Notes: generated by a model not told the origin, from the letters alone. Counted from the first letter of the stretch, positions 44,694-54,006 are shown. The stretch is 64,000 bases of DNA from Phyllobacterium trifolii (GCF_014192095.1 NZ_JACHXN010000008.1:124001-188000); one strand, 5' to 3'. A program made the numbers and translations.

Positions 44694-45695
44694 ATGAAGA
44701 AGCTACTCGCTTCAACTATACTCGCCGCTGGTCTTTTCGGCTACGCTGGATCGGCATCGGCTGCAGAATGCGGCTCTGTAACAATCGCCAATATGAACTG
44801 GCCATCGGCCGAAGCTTTGGCCAATCTGGACAAGATTATACTAACAGAAGGTTATGGCTGCGACGCCGAACTGGTCGCTGGCGACACGGTTCCAACTTTC
44901 ACGTCGATGTTGGAAAAGGGTCAGCCGGACATCGCGCCCGAGGGCTGGCTCAACACTGTCCGTGACCTCCTTGAGAAGGCCGTCAAGGAAGACCGACTGG
45001 TCCTGGCAGCGCCTGCCATTACTGAAGGCGGCACTGAAAGCTGGTGGATCCCTAAATATTTTGCCGATGCGCACCCGGATATCAAGACGATTGCGGACGC
45101 GATGAAGCATCCGGAATTGTTCCCCGCTCCGGAAGATCCAAAGAAGGGCGCGGTTTATAATTGCCCGTCGGGTTGGGCTTGCCAGATCACGACCACCAAC
45201 TTCTACAAGGCCTATGGTGGCGACAAAAATGGCTTCACGCTTGTTGATACAGGTTCGGCAGCAGGTCTCGATGGCTCCATCGCCAAGGCCTATGAGCGCA
45301 AGGAGCCTTGGCTCGGATATTATTGGGGCCCTACCGCAATCCTTGGTAAGTATCCCATGGTCAAGCTCGACAATGGCGTACCATTTGATGAAGCCGAATG
45401 GAAACGCTGCACTGTCGTTGCCGATTGCCCCGATCCAAAGCCGAATGGATGGGCGAAGTCAGATATCTATACGGTTGTCACGAAGAAATTTTCCGACGCT
45501 GCTGGCCCCGCCTTCGACTATCTGAAAAAGCGGCAGCTTTCGACTGAAGAGTTCAACAAGCTGCTAGCCTGGATGGTCGACAACCAGGCTACGGGTGAAG
45601 ATGGCGCCAAATATTACCTCAAGAACAATGAGGCGGTTTGGACAAAATGGGTCTCCCCGGAAGCCGCCGAGAAAATCAAGGCAGCCATACAGTAA
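44694..45695 (+). CDS. Glycine betaine/choline-type ABC transporter substrate-binding protein
   Basis: 333-residue OpuAC-family periplasmic binding protein with a signal peptide (about residues 1-23, ending GSASA) and mature N terminus AECGSVTIANMNWPSAEALA. Aromatic residues typical of quaternary-ammonium boxes are frequent (ESWWIP, PWLGYYWGP). GGGAGA precedes the ATG. It leads a transporter operon that continues into an MttB methyltransferase, so the ligand is probably a betaine that is demethylated inside the cell. Confidence 0.9.
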   Translation: MKKLLASTILAAGLFGYAGSASAAECGSVTIANMNWPSAEALANLDKIILTEGYGCDAELVAGDTVPTFTSMLEKGQPDIAPEGWLNTVRDLLEKAVKEDRLVLAAPAITEGGTESWWIPKYFADAHPDIKTIADAMKHPELFPAPEDPKKGAVYNCPSGWACQITTTNFYKAYGGDKNGFTLVDTGSAAGLDGSIAKAYERKEPWLGYYWGPTAILGKYPMVKLDNGVPFDEAEWKRCTVVADCPDPKPNGWAKSDIYTVVTKKFSDAAGPAFDYLKKRQLSTEEFNKLLAWMVDNQATGEDGAKYYLKNNEAVWTKWVSPEAAEKIKAAIQ

Positions 45696-45702
45696 TTGTC
45701 AG

Positions 45703-45729
45703 ATACGGCGAAGCAAGGCTTCGCCGTAT
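45703..45729 (+). other. 12-bp perfect hairpin between binding protein and permease genes
   Basis: ATACGGCGAAGC and GCTTCGCCGTAT pair perfectly around AAG, 8 nt after the stop of the binding protein gene. There is no T-tract, so it is more likely a processing or mRNA-stabilising hairpin (raising binding-protein dosage) than a full terminator. Confidence 0.6.
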
Positions 45730-45823
45730 TCCACTCTTGATAGGTTGAACGCAACCACGTTCAACCGCTTCAGCCATTCTGAAAGCGTAGCGCTTGGAGT
45801 GGCTATGGAAGGGGCACCGACAA

Positions 45824-46711
45824 ATGGATTGGTTTTACTCATTTCCCAATATGAATGACGACACGCTGCGCAACCTGAAAAAGGCGATGGACGAGGGTTT
45901 CAAGGCTTTCACCCGTCAGTACGGCGATGTCATCGAGTCGTTTTTTCAACCCCTGCAGTACTTCCTTATTCAGGCAGAACGCTTTATGACGACGACGCCG
46001 TGGCCAGTCATGATCGTTCTCATTGGCGGCATTGCCTGGATTGCCAGCCGCAACTGGAAGATCGTAGGCGGCACCATCCTGACCCTTCTCCTGATCGGCT
46101 ATTTCGATATGTGGAGTGACGCGATGAAGACCATCGCCATGATCTTCGTCGGCACGGTCGTTTCGATCGTCGTCGGTATCCCGATTGGCATTGTGATGGC
46201 GCGTTCTGATGGTTTCCAGCGAATGGTCAATCCCATTCTTGACGTAATGCAGACAATGCCGAGCTTCGTCTATTTGATTCCAGTCGTAATGTTGCTTGGC
46301 ATCGGCAAGGTCCCAGGCCTTATCGCCGTTGTGATCTACGCTATTCCGCCGATGATTCGCCTGACCAATCTTGGGATCAGGCTCGTTGACAAGGACGTCC
46401 TGGAGGCAGCTGACGCATTCGGTTCGTCGAGTTGGCAGCGATTGAGAAACGTCCAGATCCCCCTTGCTCTTCCGACAATCATGGCTGGTATCAACCAGAC
46501 AATCATGATGGCGCTAGCCATGGTGGTTATCGCGTCGATGATCGGTGTCCAGGGTCTTGGACAGCCCGTGCTGCGTTCGGTGAACGGCCAGTTCTTCTCG
46601 CTTGGACTTTTCAACGGCCTTGCCATCGTTGGCATAGCCATCATTTTTGACCGCGTTAGTCAGGCCTATGGCAAGCGTCTTCAGAAGCACCAGGAGGTTG
46701 TCCATGGCTGA
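45824..46711 (+). CDS. Betaine-type ABC transporter permease (ProW/ChoW family)
   Basis: 295-residue permease with about six helices and the family block VLEAADAFGSSSWQRLRNVQ (EAA loop). Also PIGIVMARSD and LDVMQTMPSFVYLIPVVML, typical of ProW/OpuAB. The ATG at 45824 with AGGGG upstream is chosen over a TTG ten codons earlier. The stop overlaps the ATPase start by 8 bp. Confidence 0.92.
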   Translation: MDWFYSFPNMNDDTLRNLKKAMDEGFKAFTRQYGDVIESFFQPLQYFLIQAERFMTTTPWPVMIVLIGGIAWIASRNWKIVGGTILTLLLIGYFDMWSDAMKTIAMIFVGTVVSIVVGIPIGIVMARSDGFQRMVNPILDVMQTMPSFVYLIPVVMLLGIGKVPGLIAVVIYAIPPMIRLTNLGIRLVDKDVLEAADAFGSSSWQRLRNVQIPLALPTIMAGINQTIMMALAMVVIASMIGVQGLGQPVLRSVNGQFFSLGLFNGLAIVGIAIIFDRVSQAYGKRLQKHQEVVHG

Positions 46712-47777
46712 TCGTTCGGTTCAGGGAGCAGGCATCAAGATCAAGAATCTCTACAAGATTTTCGGCCAGAGACCGCAGGCCTATGTCGAGGCGGTGAAGA
46801 AAGGCATGTCAAAGACCGAACTCAATGAAGACCATGGACATGTTCTTGGCTTGCGGGACATCAACATCGATATGCCGGCCGGTTGCATCCAAGTTGTCAT
46901 GGGGCTTTCCGGTTCAGGCAAGTCCACATTGATCCGCCACATCAATCGTCTGATCGATCCAACGGCCGGTGAAGTCATCATCGATGGCGCCGATGTCTGC
47001 AAGATGAATCAGAACGATCTGCGTCAGTTCCGGCGCCACAAAACGGCGATGGTTTTCCAGAAGTTTGCCTTGCTGCCCCATCGCACAGTGCTGGATAACA
47101 CCGTCTATGGCCTTGAGATACAGGGCCTGTCGCGGGAAAAGCAGGAGGAACAGGCCAGGCGCTGGATCGGCCGGGTGGGACTCAAAGGGTTTGAGGATCA
47201 TTATCCCAACCAGCTATCAGGTGGCATGCAGCAGCGTGTCGGTCTAGCTCGCGCCCTGACAAACGACGCGCCGATCCTGCTTATGGATGAAGCGTTTTCG
47301 GCCCTCGATCCGCTCATTCGCATGGACATGCAATCGGTTCTTCTCGATCTGCAGAAGGAAATCAAGAAAACGGTCGTCTTCATCACCCACGATCTCGATG
47401 AGGCTTTGCGGCTCGGCGATCGCATCGCGATCCTTCGTGACGGCGAAGTCGTTCAACAGGGAACCGGCCAGGACATCGTTTTGCAGCCTGCGGACGAATA
47501 TATTTCGAGCTTCGTGAAAGAGGTTAACCGCGGTCGCGTCATCATGGTCGACACGATTGCCACTCAATCTGGTGCGCCATCTGCAACGGGCGGTGTAATA
47601 GTCAAAACCGGCACGATTCTTGAAGAAGCTGCCAAGACAATGACCGACGCCAACCAGCAATACGCAACGGTTGTTGATGATAACGGGAAACCCACTGGCG
47701 TCATCAGCATGAACAATTTGATTCAAGCGATGGTCACGCCGATTAGCCATCTGACATCGAAAGCTGCGGCGGAATAA
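46704..47777 (+). CDS. Betaine-type ABC transporter ATPase (ProV/ChoV family)
   Basis: 357-residue ATPase. Walker A GLSGSGKSTLIRHINRL, signature LSGGMQQRVGLARAL, Walker B ILLMDEAFSALDP, and a C-terminal CBS-like segment (ATVVDDNGKPTGVISMNNL) that in OpuA/ProV senses ionic strength; only one such unit is seen. The ATG at 46704 follows AGGAGG inside the permease gene. Confidence 0.93.
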   Translation: MADRSVQGAGIKIKNLYKIFGQRPQAYVEAVKKGMSKTELNEDHGHVLGLRDINIDMPAGCIQVVMGLSGSGKSTLIRHINRLIDPTAGEVIIDGADVCKMNQNDLRQFRRHKTAMVFQKFALLPHRTVLDNTVYGLEIQGLSREKQEEQARRWIGRVGLKGFEDHYPNQLSGGMQQRVGLARALTNDAPILLMDEAFSALDPLIRMDMQSVLLDLQKEIKKTVVFITHDLDEALRLGDRIAILRDGEVVQQGTGQDIVLQPADEYISSFVKEVNRGRVIMVDTIATQSGAPSATGGVIVKTGTILEEAAKTMTDANQQYATVVDDNGKPTGVISMNNLIQAMVTPISHLTSKAAAE

Positions 47778-47894
47778 CCAACGCACTAGGTGTCGCTTCC
47801 CTTGCGCTCGGCGTCGCTCACGCCGCGCACCCTGCGCCCTGCTCTGGCGATAGTGCACCATCGCCTGCGACAGGAGCGAATGAGGGCATGACCA

Positions 47895-49475
47895 ATGAGT
47901 GAACCTGCAGTTGAGACCGACGCAAACGCATCAGCCCGGGACCATGGCAGACGTGGCGGGCGTGCGCGGCCACGCAGCGTTGAAAGCGGTGCTTTCGATC
48001 AGCCACCGTTTCGGCAGCTCAAAATCCCATTTACACCGACAAAGATCGTTTCCGACGATGAACTTGAATCGATCCACGATGCATCGCTTAAAGTGCTGCA
48101 GGAGATCGGGGTGGACGTGCTGCACGACGGTGCACGCGAAATCATGAAAGAGGCCGGCGCCGACGTTGCTCCTGGCACAATGCGCGTTCATTTCGACAAA
48201 GAAATGATCCTTGAGTATGTCAGCCACGCGCCATCCGAGTTCACGCTGCATGCTCGCAACCCCGCACATAATGTGCGTTTTGGCGGCAATAATCTGATCT
48301 TTGCCCAAATGGGATCTGCGCCGAACTGCTCCGACACCGACAATGGCCGGCGCTCGGGTAATCAGGCCGATTTCCGCAATTTCCTGAAACTGGCTCAGAT
48401 GCACAATATCATCAATGCGACAGGGGGATATCCTGTAGAACCCATCGATATCCATCCTTCGGTGCGTCACCTCGAGTGCATACGGGATCTGGCGACGCTC
48501 ACCGACAAGCCATTTCACATCTATTCGCTCGGCAAGGAGCGAAACCAGGATGGAATAGAAATTGCGCGTCTCGCCCGTGGCATCAGCCACGAACGGCTGC
48601 AGAGCGAAGCATCCTGCTATACGATCATCAACACCAATTCGCCGCTGAAGCTCGATATCCCGATGATGGAGGGCATCATCCAGATGTCGGGCAATGGCCA
48701 AATCGTCATTGTCACGCCCTTCACCCTCGCGGGCGCCATGGCCCCGGTGACGATTGCAGGAGCGTTGGTCCAGCAGAATGCCGAGGCGCTGGCCGGTATC
48801 TCCTTCACGCAGATGGTCAAGAAGGGCGCGCCCGTCGGTTATGGCGGATTCACCTCCAATGTCGACATGAAATCGGGTGCTCCCGCCTTTGGCACTCCCG
48901 AATACATGAAAGCCCAGATGGTTGGCGGTCAGTTGGCTCGCCGTTATGGCATCCCCTACCGCACATCCAATGTGTGTGCAGCTAACACGGTGGATGCCCA
49001 GGCTGCCTATGAATCGGTGTTCTCGCTTTGGGGCGCGATCCAGGGCGGCGGCAATTTCATGCTGCATTCCGCGGGCTGGCTGGAAGGTGGGCTTTGCTGT
49101 TCCTATGAAAAGATGATCCTCGATTTCGATCTCCTGCAGATGGTCGCGGAATTCCTGACACCGCTGGATCTGTCGGAGGATGCGTTGGGTCTCGATGCTA
49201 TGCGCGATGTCGGTCCGGGCGGCCATTTCTTTGGCACTGCCCACACCCAATCTCGCTACAAGACCGCTTTTTATGCACCGATTATTTCAGACTGGCGCAA
49301 CTACGAGAGCTGGCAAGAAGCCGGTTCACCAACGGCGATCGAGCGGGCCAACCGAGTCTGGAAAGAACGACTGGCAACTTACGTGAGACCAGCGATCGAC
49401 CCAGCAATCGAAGAGGAAATCAATGCCTTCGTTGCAAGGCGCAAGGCCGAAGGCGGCGCGCCCACTGATTTCTGA
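47895..49475 (+). CDS. MttB-superfamily methyltransferase, copy 1 (betaine:corrinoid)
   Basis: 526-residue protein of the trimethylamine methyltransferase MttB superfamily (TIM barrel). It is open throughout without an in-frame amber codon, so it is a non-pyrrolysine member; characterised ones such as MtgB, MtpB and MtcB demethylate glycine betaine, proline betaine or carnitine using a corrinoid protein. Residues 15-33 form a basic, Gly/Arg-rich extension (GRRGGRARPRS). GAGGG precedes the start. It follows the betaine ABC operon by 117 bp and precedes the DMGDH-like gene, so it probably acts on the imported betaine. Which one is unknown. Confidence 0.88.
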   Translation: MSEPAVETDANASARDHGRRGGRARPRSVESGAFDQPPFRQLKIPFTPTKIVSDDELESIHDASLKVLQEIGVDVLHDGAREIMKEAGADVAPGTMRVHFDKEMILEYVSHAPSEFTLHARNPAHNVRFGGNNLIFAQMGSAPNCSDTDNGRRSGNQADFRNFLKLAQMHNIINATGGYPVEPIDIHPSVRHLECIRDLATLTDKPFHIYSLGKERNQDGIEIARLARGISHERLQSEASCYTIINTNSPLKLDIPMMEGIIQMSGNGQIVIVTPFTLAGAMAPVTIAGALVQQNAEALAGISFTQMVKKGAPVGYGGFTSNVDMKSGAPAFGTPEYMKAQMVGGQLARRYGIPYRTSNVCAANTVDAQAAYESVFSLWGAIQGGGNFMLHSAGWLEGGLCCSYEKMILDFDLLQMVAEFLTPLDLSEDALGLDAMRDVGPGGHFFGTAHTQSRYKTAFYAPIISDWRNYESWQEAGSPTAIERANRVWKERLATYVRPAIDPAIEEEINAFVARRKAEGGAPTDF

Positions 49476-49479
49476 TCCG

Positions 49480-49508
49480 TTGAATCAGACTCTCAACACA
49501 TTGAATCA
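49480..49508 (+). promoter_or_regulatory. Two phased TTGAATCA repeats before the DMGDH-like gene
   Basis: TTGAATCA occurs at 49480-49487 and 49501-49508, 21 bp apart (two helical turns), 27 bp before the DMGDH-like start. The arrangement would suit an activator binding site, but the stretch is short and chance is possible. Confidence 0.25.
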
Positions 49509-49534
49509 AATTTCCAATTACGAGGCATAAGAAT

Positions 49535-52111
49535 ATGAAATCGCACGTTAAAGCAGTTGTCATAGGAGGCGGTGTTGTTGGATGCTCTGTCCTCTATCAC
49601 CTTGCGCGTGCTGGATGGACCGACGTCCTGCTGATAGAGCGCTCTGAACTGACATCCGGTTCATCCTGGCATGCTGCCGGCGGCTTTCATACCCTCAACG
49701 GCGATCCGAACGTGGCCAAACTGCAGGCCTATACGGTCAGCCTTTACAAAGAGATCGAGGAACTTTCGGAACAGTCATGCGGCCTGCATCTGACCGGCGG
49801 CGTCATGATGGCCGACTCGCCGGAGCGTATGGATTTTTTGCGCCTCGCTCACGCGCGCGGCCGTTACCTTGGCATGGATACGGAATTGATCACGCCATCG
49901 GAAGCCAAGGCGATGTTCCCGCTGATGGACGAGACCAACTTCGTCGGCGCCATGTGGGACCCGGTCGAAGGTCACCTCGACCCATCCGGTACGACCCACG
50001 CCTATGCCAAGGCAGCGCGCAAGCTTGGCGCGGAAATAAGCTTGCGTAACCGCGTCGTTGAACTGACACAGGAAACGGACGGGACCTGGAACGTCATCAC
50101 CGAGCAGGGCACTGTGAAAGCCGAGCATGTGGTCAATTGCGGTGGCCTGTGGGCGCGCGAAGTCGGACGCATGGTCGGCCTTGAATTGCCGGTTCTGGCC
50201 ATGGAGCACATGTATCTCCTCACCGAAGACGTTCCCGAAGTCATGGAGTTCAACAAATCCACTGGACGCGAACTCATCGGGGTTATGGATTTCAAGGGCG
50301 AGATCTACACCCGCCAAGAACGTAACGGCATTCTGCTCGGCACCTATGAAAAGGCGGCAAAGCCATGGTCGCCCGTGAACACGCCATGGGACTTCGGCCA
50401 CGAGCTGCTGGCACCGGACATTGACCGCATCGCCCCTTCCCTCGAAGTGGGTTTCAAGCATTTTCCGGGTATCGAAAAGGCCGGCATCAAGCAGATCATC
50501 AATGGCCCCTTTACGTTTGCGCCGGACGGCAACCCGCTTGTCGGACCGGTTCCTGGTCTCACCAATTACTGGACGGCCTGTGCCGTCATGGCTGGTTTCA
50601 GCCAAGGCGGGGGCGTTGGCCTCGCCCTTTCCAACTGGATGGTGCATGGCGAGCCTGGCTTCGACGTCTGGGGCATGGACGTCGCCCGCTTCGGCGAATG
50701 GGCGACCCTGCGCTACACCAATGCCAAGGTGCGCGAAAACTATTCGCGCCGCTTTTCCATCCGCTTCCCCAACGAGGAGCTGCCCGCTGCGCGTCCTCAG
50801 CAGACGACGCCGCTATACGACACAATGGTCGCACAGAATGCAGTCATGGGCGATTCCTGGGGTCTCGAAACTCCGCTCTGGTTCGCGCCCAAAGGCACGG
50901 AAGCCCGCGATATCGTCTCCTATCATCGCTCGAACGACTTCGAGCATGTCGGCAACGAAGTGCGGGCAACACGGACAAATGTCGGCGTCACCGAGATCGC
51001 CAATTTCGCCAAGTATGAAGTGACGGGCGCAGGTGCCGAGGCTTTTCTGTCGCATCTGATGACCAACACCATGCCGAAGACTGGACGTCTGGTCCTCACT
51101 CCCATGCTGAACGAAGAAGGCAAACTCATCGGCGACTTCACGATCGCCAAGGCCGCGGATGACCGGTTCCTGATTTGGGGATCGTCCGCCGCGCAGCGCT
51201 ATCACATGCGCTGGTTCCAGAAGCAGCAGCCGGGGGACGGTTCGGTTCGAATCCATCGTTTCGATCAGACGCTGGTGGGTCTGGCGATTGCCGGTCCCAG
51301 AGCACGCGATCTCCTTGCAAAACTCGTCGACGAGGACGTTTCAAACGCGGCTTTCCGCTTCATGGATTTCCGTGAGATGGCTGTCGGCGGAGCACTGTGC
51401 AAGGTCAATCGCATCTCCTACACTGGCGACCTCGGCTATGAGATCTGGATGGAGCCCGCTTACCAGCGCCTTGTGTACAAGGCGATCAAGGAGGCGGGCG
51501 CCGAATACAACATCGTGGATTTTGGCATGCGCGCATTGCTCGCCATGCGGCTAGAGAAAAATTTCCCCACATGGTTCCGCGAATTGCGTCCAATCTACGG
51601 TCCGTATGAAGGTTCGATGGATCGCTTCATCAAGCTCTCCAAGAGCGATTTCATCGGCCGCGAAATGGCCGCCAGGGAAAAGGCCGAGTATGATGCCGGA
51701 ACCAGCGCGAAGCTGCGCCGCGTCTCTTTCCTGATCGACGTGCCACATGGCGAAGGCGCTGCCGACGTCATGGGCGATGAGCCGGTCTGGGCGAAGACCT
51801 CGAAAGACTACGGCACAGTGCAGGCTGGTCATGGCGTCGGTGCTCCGCGCTTTGACGCAACAGGGGTGGTCGTTTCCCATGAGGGCGACAAGGGAGCTGT
51901 ACAAGGCGAATGGCGCGTCGTGGGCTGGGTCACATCCGGCGGTTACGCTCACTATGTCGGCCAATCGATGGCTCAAGGCTACGTGCCGGCAGAACTCGCC
52001 AAAAGTGTAGAGCAAGGCTTGTTTGAGGTGGAAATCCTCGGCGTTCGCCGGGCCGCCCGGATCAATCTGGAGCCGCCGTTCGATCCGTCAGGCGAAAAGA
52101 TGCGCGGGTAG
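49535..52111 (+). CDS. Dimethylglycine/sarcosine dehydrogenase-like flavoprotein
   Basis: 858-residue two-part enzyme. The N-terminal DAO-type FAD domain has GGGVVG (residues 11-16) and SSWHAAGG, in which H46 is the expected covalent FAD attachment site of the DMGDH family; the C-terminal half (from about residue 430) is a GcvT-like folate domain. It oxidatively demethylates dimethylglycine or a related tertiary amine and passes formaldehyde-level carbon to THF. It lies 59 bp after MttB1, giving a route from betaine to dimethyl- and monomethyl-amine. The substrate is inferred. Confidence 0.88.
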   Translation: MKSHVKAVVIGGGVVGCSVLYHLARAGWTDVLLIERSELTSGSSWHAAGGFHTLNGDPNVAKLQAYTVSLYKEIEELSEQSCGLHLTGGVMMADSPERMDFLRLAHARGRYLGMDTELITPSEAKAMFPLMDETNFVGAMWDPVEGHLDPSGTTHAYAKAARKLGAEISLRNRVVELTQETDGTWNVITEQGTVKAEHVVNCGGLWAREVGRMVGLELPVLAMEHMYLLTEDVPEVMEFNKSTGRELIGVMDFKGEIYTRQERNGILLGTYEKAAKPWSPVNTPWDFGHELLAPDIDRIAPSLEVGFKHFPGIEKAGIKQIINGPFTFAPDGNPLVGPVPGLTNYWTACAVMAGFSQGGGVGLALSNWMVHGEPGFDVWGMDVARFGEWATLRYTNAKVRENYSRRFSIRFPNEELPAARPQQTTPLYDTMVAQNAVMGDSWGLETPLWFAPKGTEARDIVSYHRSNDFEHVGNEVRATRTNVGVTEIANFAKYEVTGAGAEAFLSHLMTNTMPKTGRLVLTPMLNEEGKLIGDFTIAKAADDRFLIWGSSAAQRYHMRWFQKQQPGDGSVRIHRFDQTLVGLAIAGPRARDLLAKLVDEDVSNAAFRFMDFREMAVGGALCKVNRISYTGDLGYEIWMEPAYQRLVYKAIKEAGAEYNIVDFGMRALLAMRLEKNFPTWFRELRPIYGPYEGSMDRFIKLSKSDFIGREMAAREKAEYDAGTSAKLRRVSFLIDVPHGEGAADVMGDEPVWAKTSKDYGTVQAGHGVGAPRFDATGVVVSHEGDKGAVQGEWRVVGWVTSGGYAHYVGQSMAQGYVPAELAKSVEQGLFEVEILGVRRAARINLEPPFDPSGEKMRG

Positions 52112-52855
52112 TTCAAAGGCTGAAATATAGGGCAGGCCTTTGCGCTTGCCCGTCCAGCCGACGACGACCAAGGCGCTGGCCGCTTCATCATAGCGCTGCG
52201 CCAGTTCCCAAGATTTGCAATCGATAGCAGCGATATCTGCTCGACCAGACCCTACAGCGTCAACGGAATTGCGATGCCCGCCGGTCTCTGTATGGCTGAT
52301 AAACAGATCCAGCGTCTCTCCCTGGGCTTCAAGGTCCCGCTGAAGAGCGAGATACCCAGACATGGAGTCATGACTATTGAACGCGAGCCGTTTCCGCCGC
52401 ATTACTTCCACAGGCAGGCTGGCCTCTCCGCCGACTGGCGCCTTGACAGGCGTCCCCTCGCCTCGCCGCATAACCAGTGCGCTTGAGTAAAGTTCGCCAC
52501 TTCCACCATCGACACCAGAGTAGTCATCCTGCCCGACAACATGGACATAGGCTTGAAGACCCAATTCCAGCGGGCCCCAGCAAGCTTGGGCAAAGAGCAA
52601 ACCAGGATGACACCACAGCGTCTGCCGGTCTAACTCGTCAGGTGAAAGTAGGGCTGGATCCGGCGCGATGACATTGCCAGCCCTATCCTTGATGCCGCCA
52701 GGAACCGCCGGCAGATCAGCATTGCGGCGCGCCAGAAATTCGGGCGCATCAAATCCATTTGACCGCAAGGTATCACGCAACGCAGCCCACTGCGCATCAA
52801 CTTCAGCGCGCCGTTCCGGCCAGTCATACATCGGTAAAGCCGCCACAAGAGTCAT
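52088..52855 (-). CDS. PhnD-like phosphate/phosphonate-binding protein without signal peptide
   Basis: 255-residue protein of the PhnD-like periplasmic binding family: LFAQACWGPLELGLQAYVHV and GSGRADIAAIDCKSWELA are typical. The N terminus MTLVAALPMYDWPERRAEVD lacks a signal peptide, and no permease or ATPase is adjacent. Its 3' end overlaps the DMGDH-like gene by 24 bp in the convergent sense. It may be a cytoplasmic sensor or ligand-binding protein; the ligand is unknown. Confidence 0.75.
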   Translation of the reverse strand: MTLVAALPMYDWPERRAEVDAQWAALRDTLRSNGFDAPEFLARRNADLPAVPGGIKDRAGNVIAPDPALLSPDELDRQTLWCHPGLLFAQACWGPLELGLQAYVHVVGQDDYSGVDGGSGELYSSALVMRRGEGTPVKAPVGGEASLPVEVMRRKRLAFNSHDSMSGYLALQRDLEAQGETLDLFISHTETGGHRNSVDAVGSGRADIAAIDCKSWELAQRYDEAASALVVVGWTGKRKGLPYISAFELPAHLFA

Positions 52856-52864
52856 GTAGCTTGT

Positions 52865-53911
52865 TTACTCTTTCGGCGGCTCGGCGGGAATAGGCATTGT
52901 GGAACCGCCCTGCAGACTGATGCCATGGCGGCGGGGCCGGAAGGCCCGCCCTGGAGCCGGCTCACGACGAAGAACGGGGTGAACGACTTCCTGTTTTTTG
53001 CGGAATGCATATGCACGCAAAATCTCAAAATAGTTGCGGAAGACATAACCACCATTCATGCGCTGCCATTCCTCGCGCTGTTCGCGATAGAGCTCCGGCA
53101 GATCATACCAAGGCGCGGTTGGCCGCTTATGGTGCACAAAATGCAGATTGTTATTGAGGAATATGAGAGCGAGAGGCGATTTCTCCACGATAATCGTCCG
53201 CCCATCCGGGCGCTCCGACCATTGGTGTTCGCAATAACTGCGGATCGAGATGATTGACAGACCCCAATAAACAGCTGTCAGCGCGTAAATCCAAAGCGGA
53301 ATGCCGAAGACCAGCCGTACCAGGCCGAGCATTGGAACAAGTCCGGCGCCATGCAAAAGCCAGGCGGTGCGCGTCTTCCTGTCGCCTCCAGCAACCAATT
53401 TCACCTCAGCGATGACAAAGCCAATGGCCATCAGAATCGGGCCAATAATAATCCGGCCACTCAGCGTGTTGTTCCAGTTGAGGAGCGATTTGATAAATGC
53501 AGGCAGTTTCTCCCAGTCGCCCATGGCGCGGAAATAACTCTCAGGATCGTCATAGGGGTCTGTCAGCCGCTCATCCGCATGGTGCTTGAGGTGAAGATGC
53601 TTGTACCGCCGGTAAGGGAAAACGAGTCCAATGGGCAACGAAATCAGGATTTCGTTGACAAGACCACTGCGCGTTGGGTGGCCGTGCAGAACTTCATGCT
53701 GTAGGGACGAATGCAACGCGACAGAAATGGCCATCGCTGCCAAAGCAACCAATGGCATGGTGTCGTAGACGTAAAAACCGGAGAAAAACCAAAGCCCGTA
53801 GCAGGCTGTCATCAAGCCAATGGTTGGCCATTCAATGCCGGTGCGCTTACGCGAATGCTGGGATTGTGAAGAGGGTATTTTGTTATGTCGTTCTGATTCC
53901 ATGTTTTTCAT
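52865..53911 (-). CDS. Membrane fatty acid desaturase-like protein
   Basis: 348-residue integral membrane di-iron protein with the three histidine boxes: HSSLQHEVLHGH (67-78), HLHLKHH (105-111) and NLHFVHHKRP near the C terminus, with about four hydrophobic helices. Such proteins desaturate or hydroxylate acyl chains or other substrates. It lies 9 bp downstream of nothing on its own strand and is divergent from an XRE regulator; within a betaine-metabolism island its substrate may not be a fatty acid. The ATG at 53911 was chosen; a TTG at 53938 is possible. Confidence 0.82.
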   Translation of the reverse strand: MKNMESERHNKIPSSQSQHSRKRTGIEWPTIGLMTACYGLWFFSGFYVYDTMPLVALAAMAISVALHSSLQHEVLHGHPTRSGLVNEILISLPIGLVFPYRRYKHLHLKHHADERLTDPYDDPESYFRAMGDWEKLPAFIKSLLNWNNTLSGRIIIGPILMAIGFVIAEVKLVAGGDRKTRTAWLLHGAGLVPMLGLVRLVFGIPLWIYALTAVYWGLSIISIRSYCEHQWSERPDGRTIIVEKSPLALIFLNNNLHFVHHKRPTAPWYDLPELYREQREEWQRMNGGYVFRNYFEILRAYAFRKKQEVVHPVLRREPAPGRAFRPRRHGISLQGGSTMPIPAEPPKE

Positions 53912-53965
53912 GGTCTCATTGTCAGGAGCTGTCAGCAATGCGATTTTTGTGAGTAAGTGTTGATT

Positions 53966-54006
53966 TTGCGCACCAAATGGCGCAATTGTTGTGTATTATA
54001 AACAAT
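53966..54006. promoter_or_regulatory. Two inverted repeats in the desaturase/XRE divergent promoter
   Basis: TTGCGC-N8-GCGCAA (53966-53985) is immediately followed by ATTGTT-N10-AACAAT (53985-54006), ending 12 bp before the regulator start. The first contains CCAAATGGC, shared with a dyad before the betaine transporter. These are candidate operators for the adjacent XRE protein. Confidence 0.5.

Noticed and set aside
47931-49250. 439-residue minus-strand open frame antisense to MttB1
   Set aside because: It mirrors the MttB1 coding frame, is rich in His/Arg/Asp as expected for a shadow frame in GC-rich DNA, and has no recognisable domain.
51240-51262. GGTTCGAATCC, resembling a tRNA T-arm
   Set aside because: It lies within the DMGDH-like coding frame, and no acceptor, D or anticodon stems can be formed around it.
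53951-53960. GTG start at 53991 for the XRE regulator
   Set aside because: It adds nine residues that lie within the second inverted repeat; the ATG at 54018 gives a normal N terminus before the helix-turn-helix.
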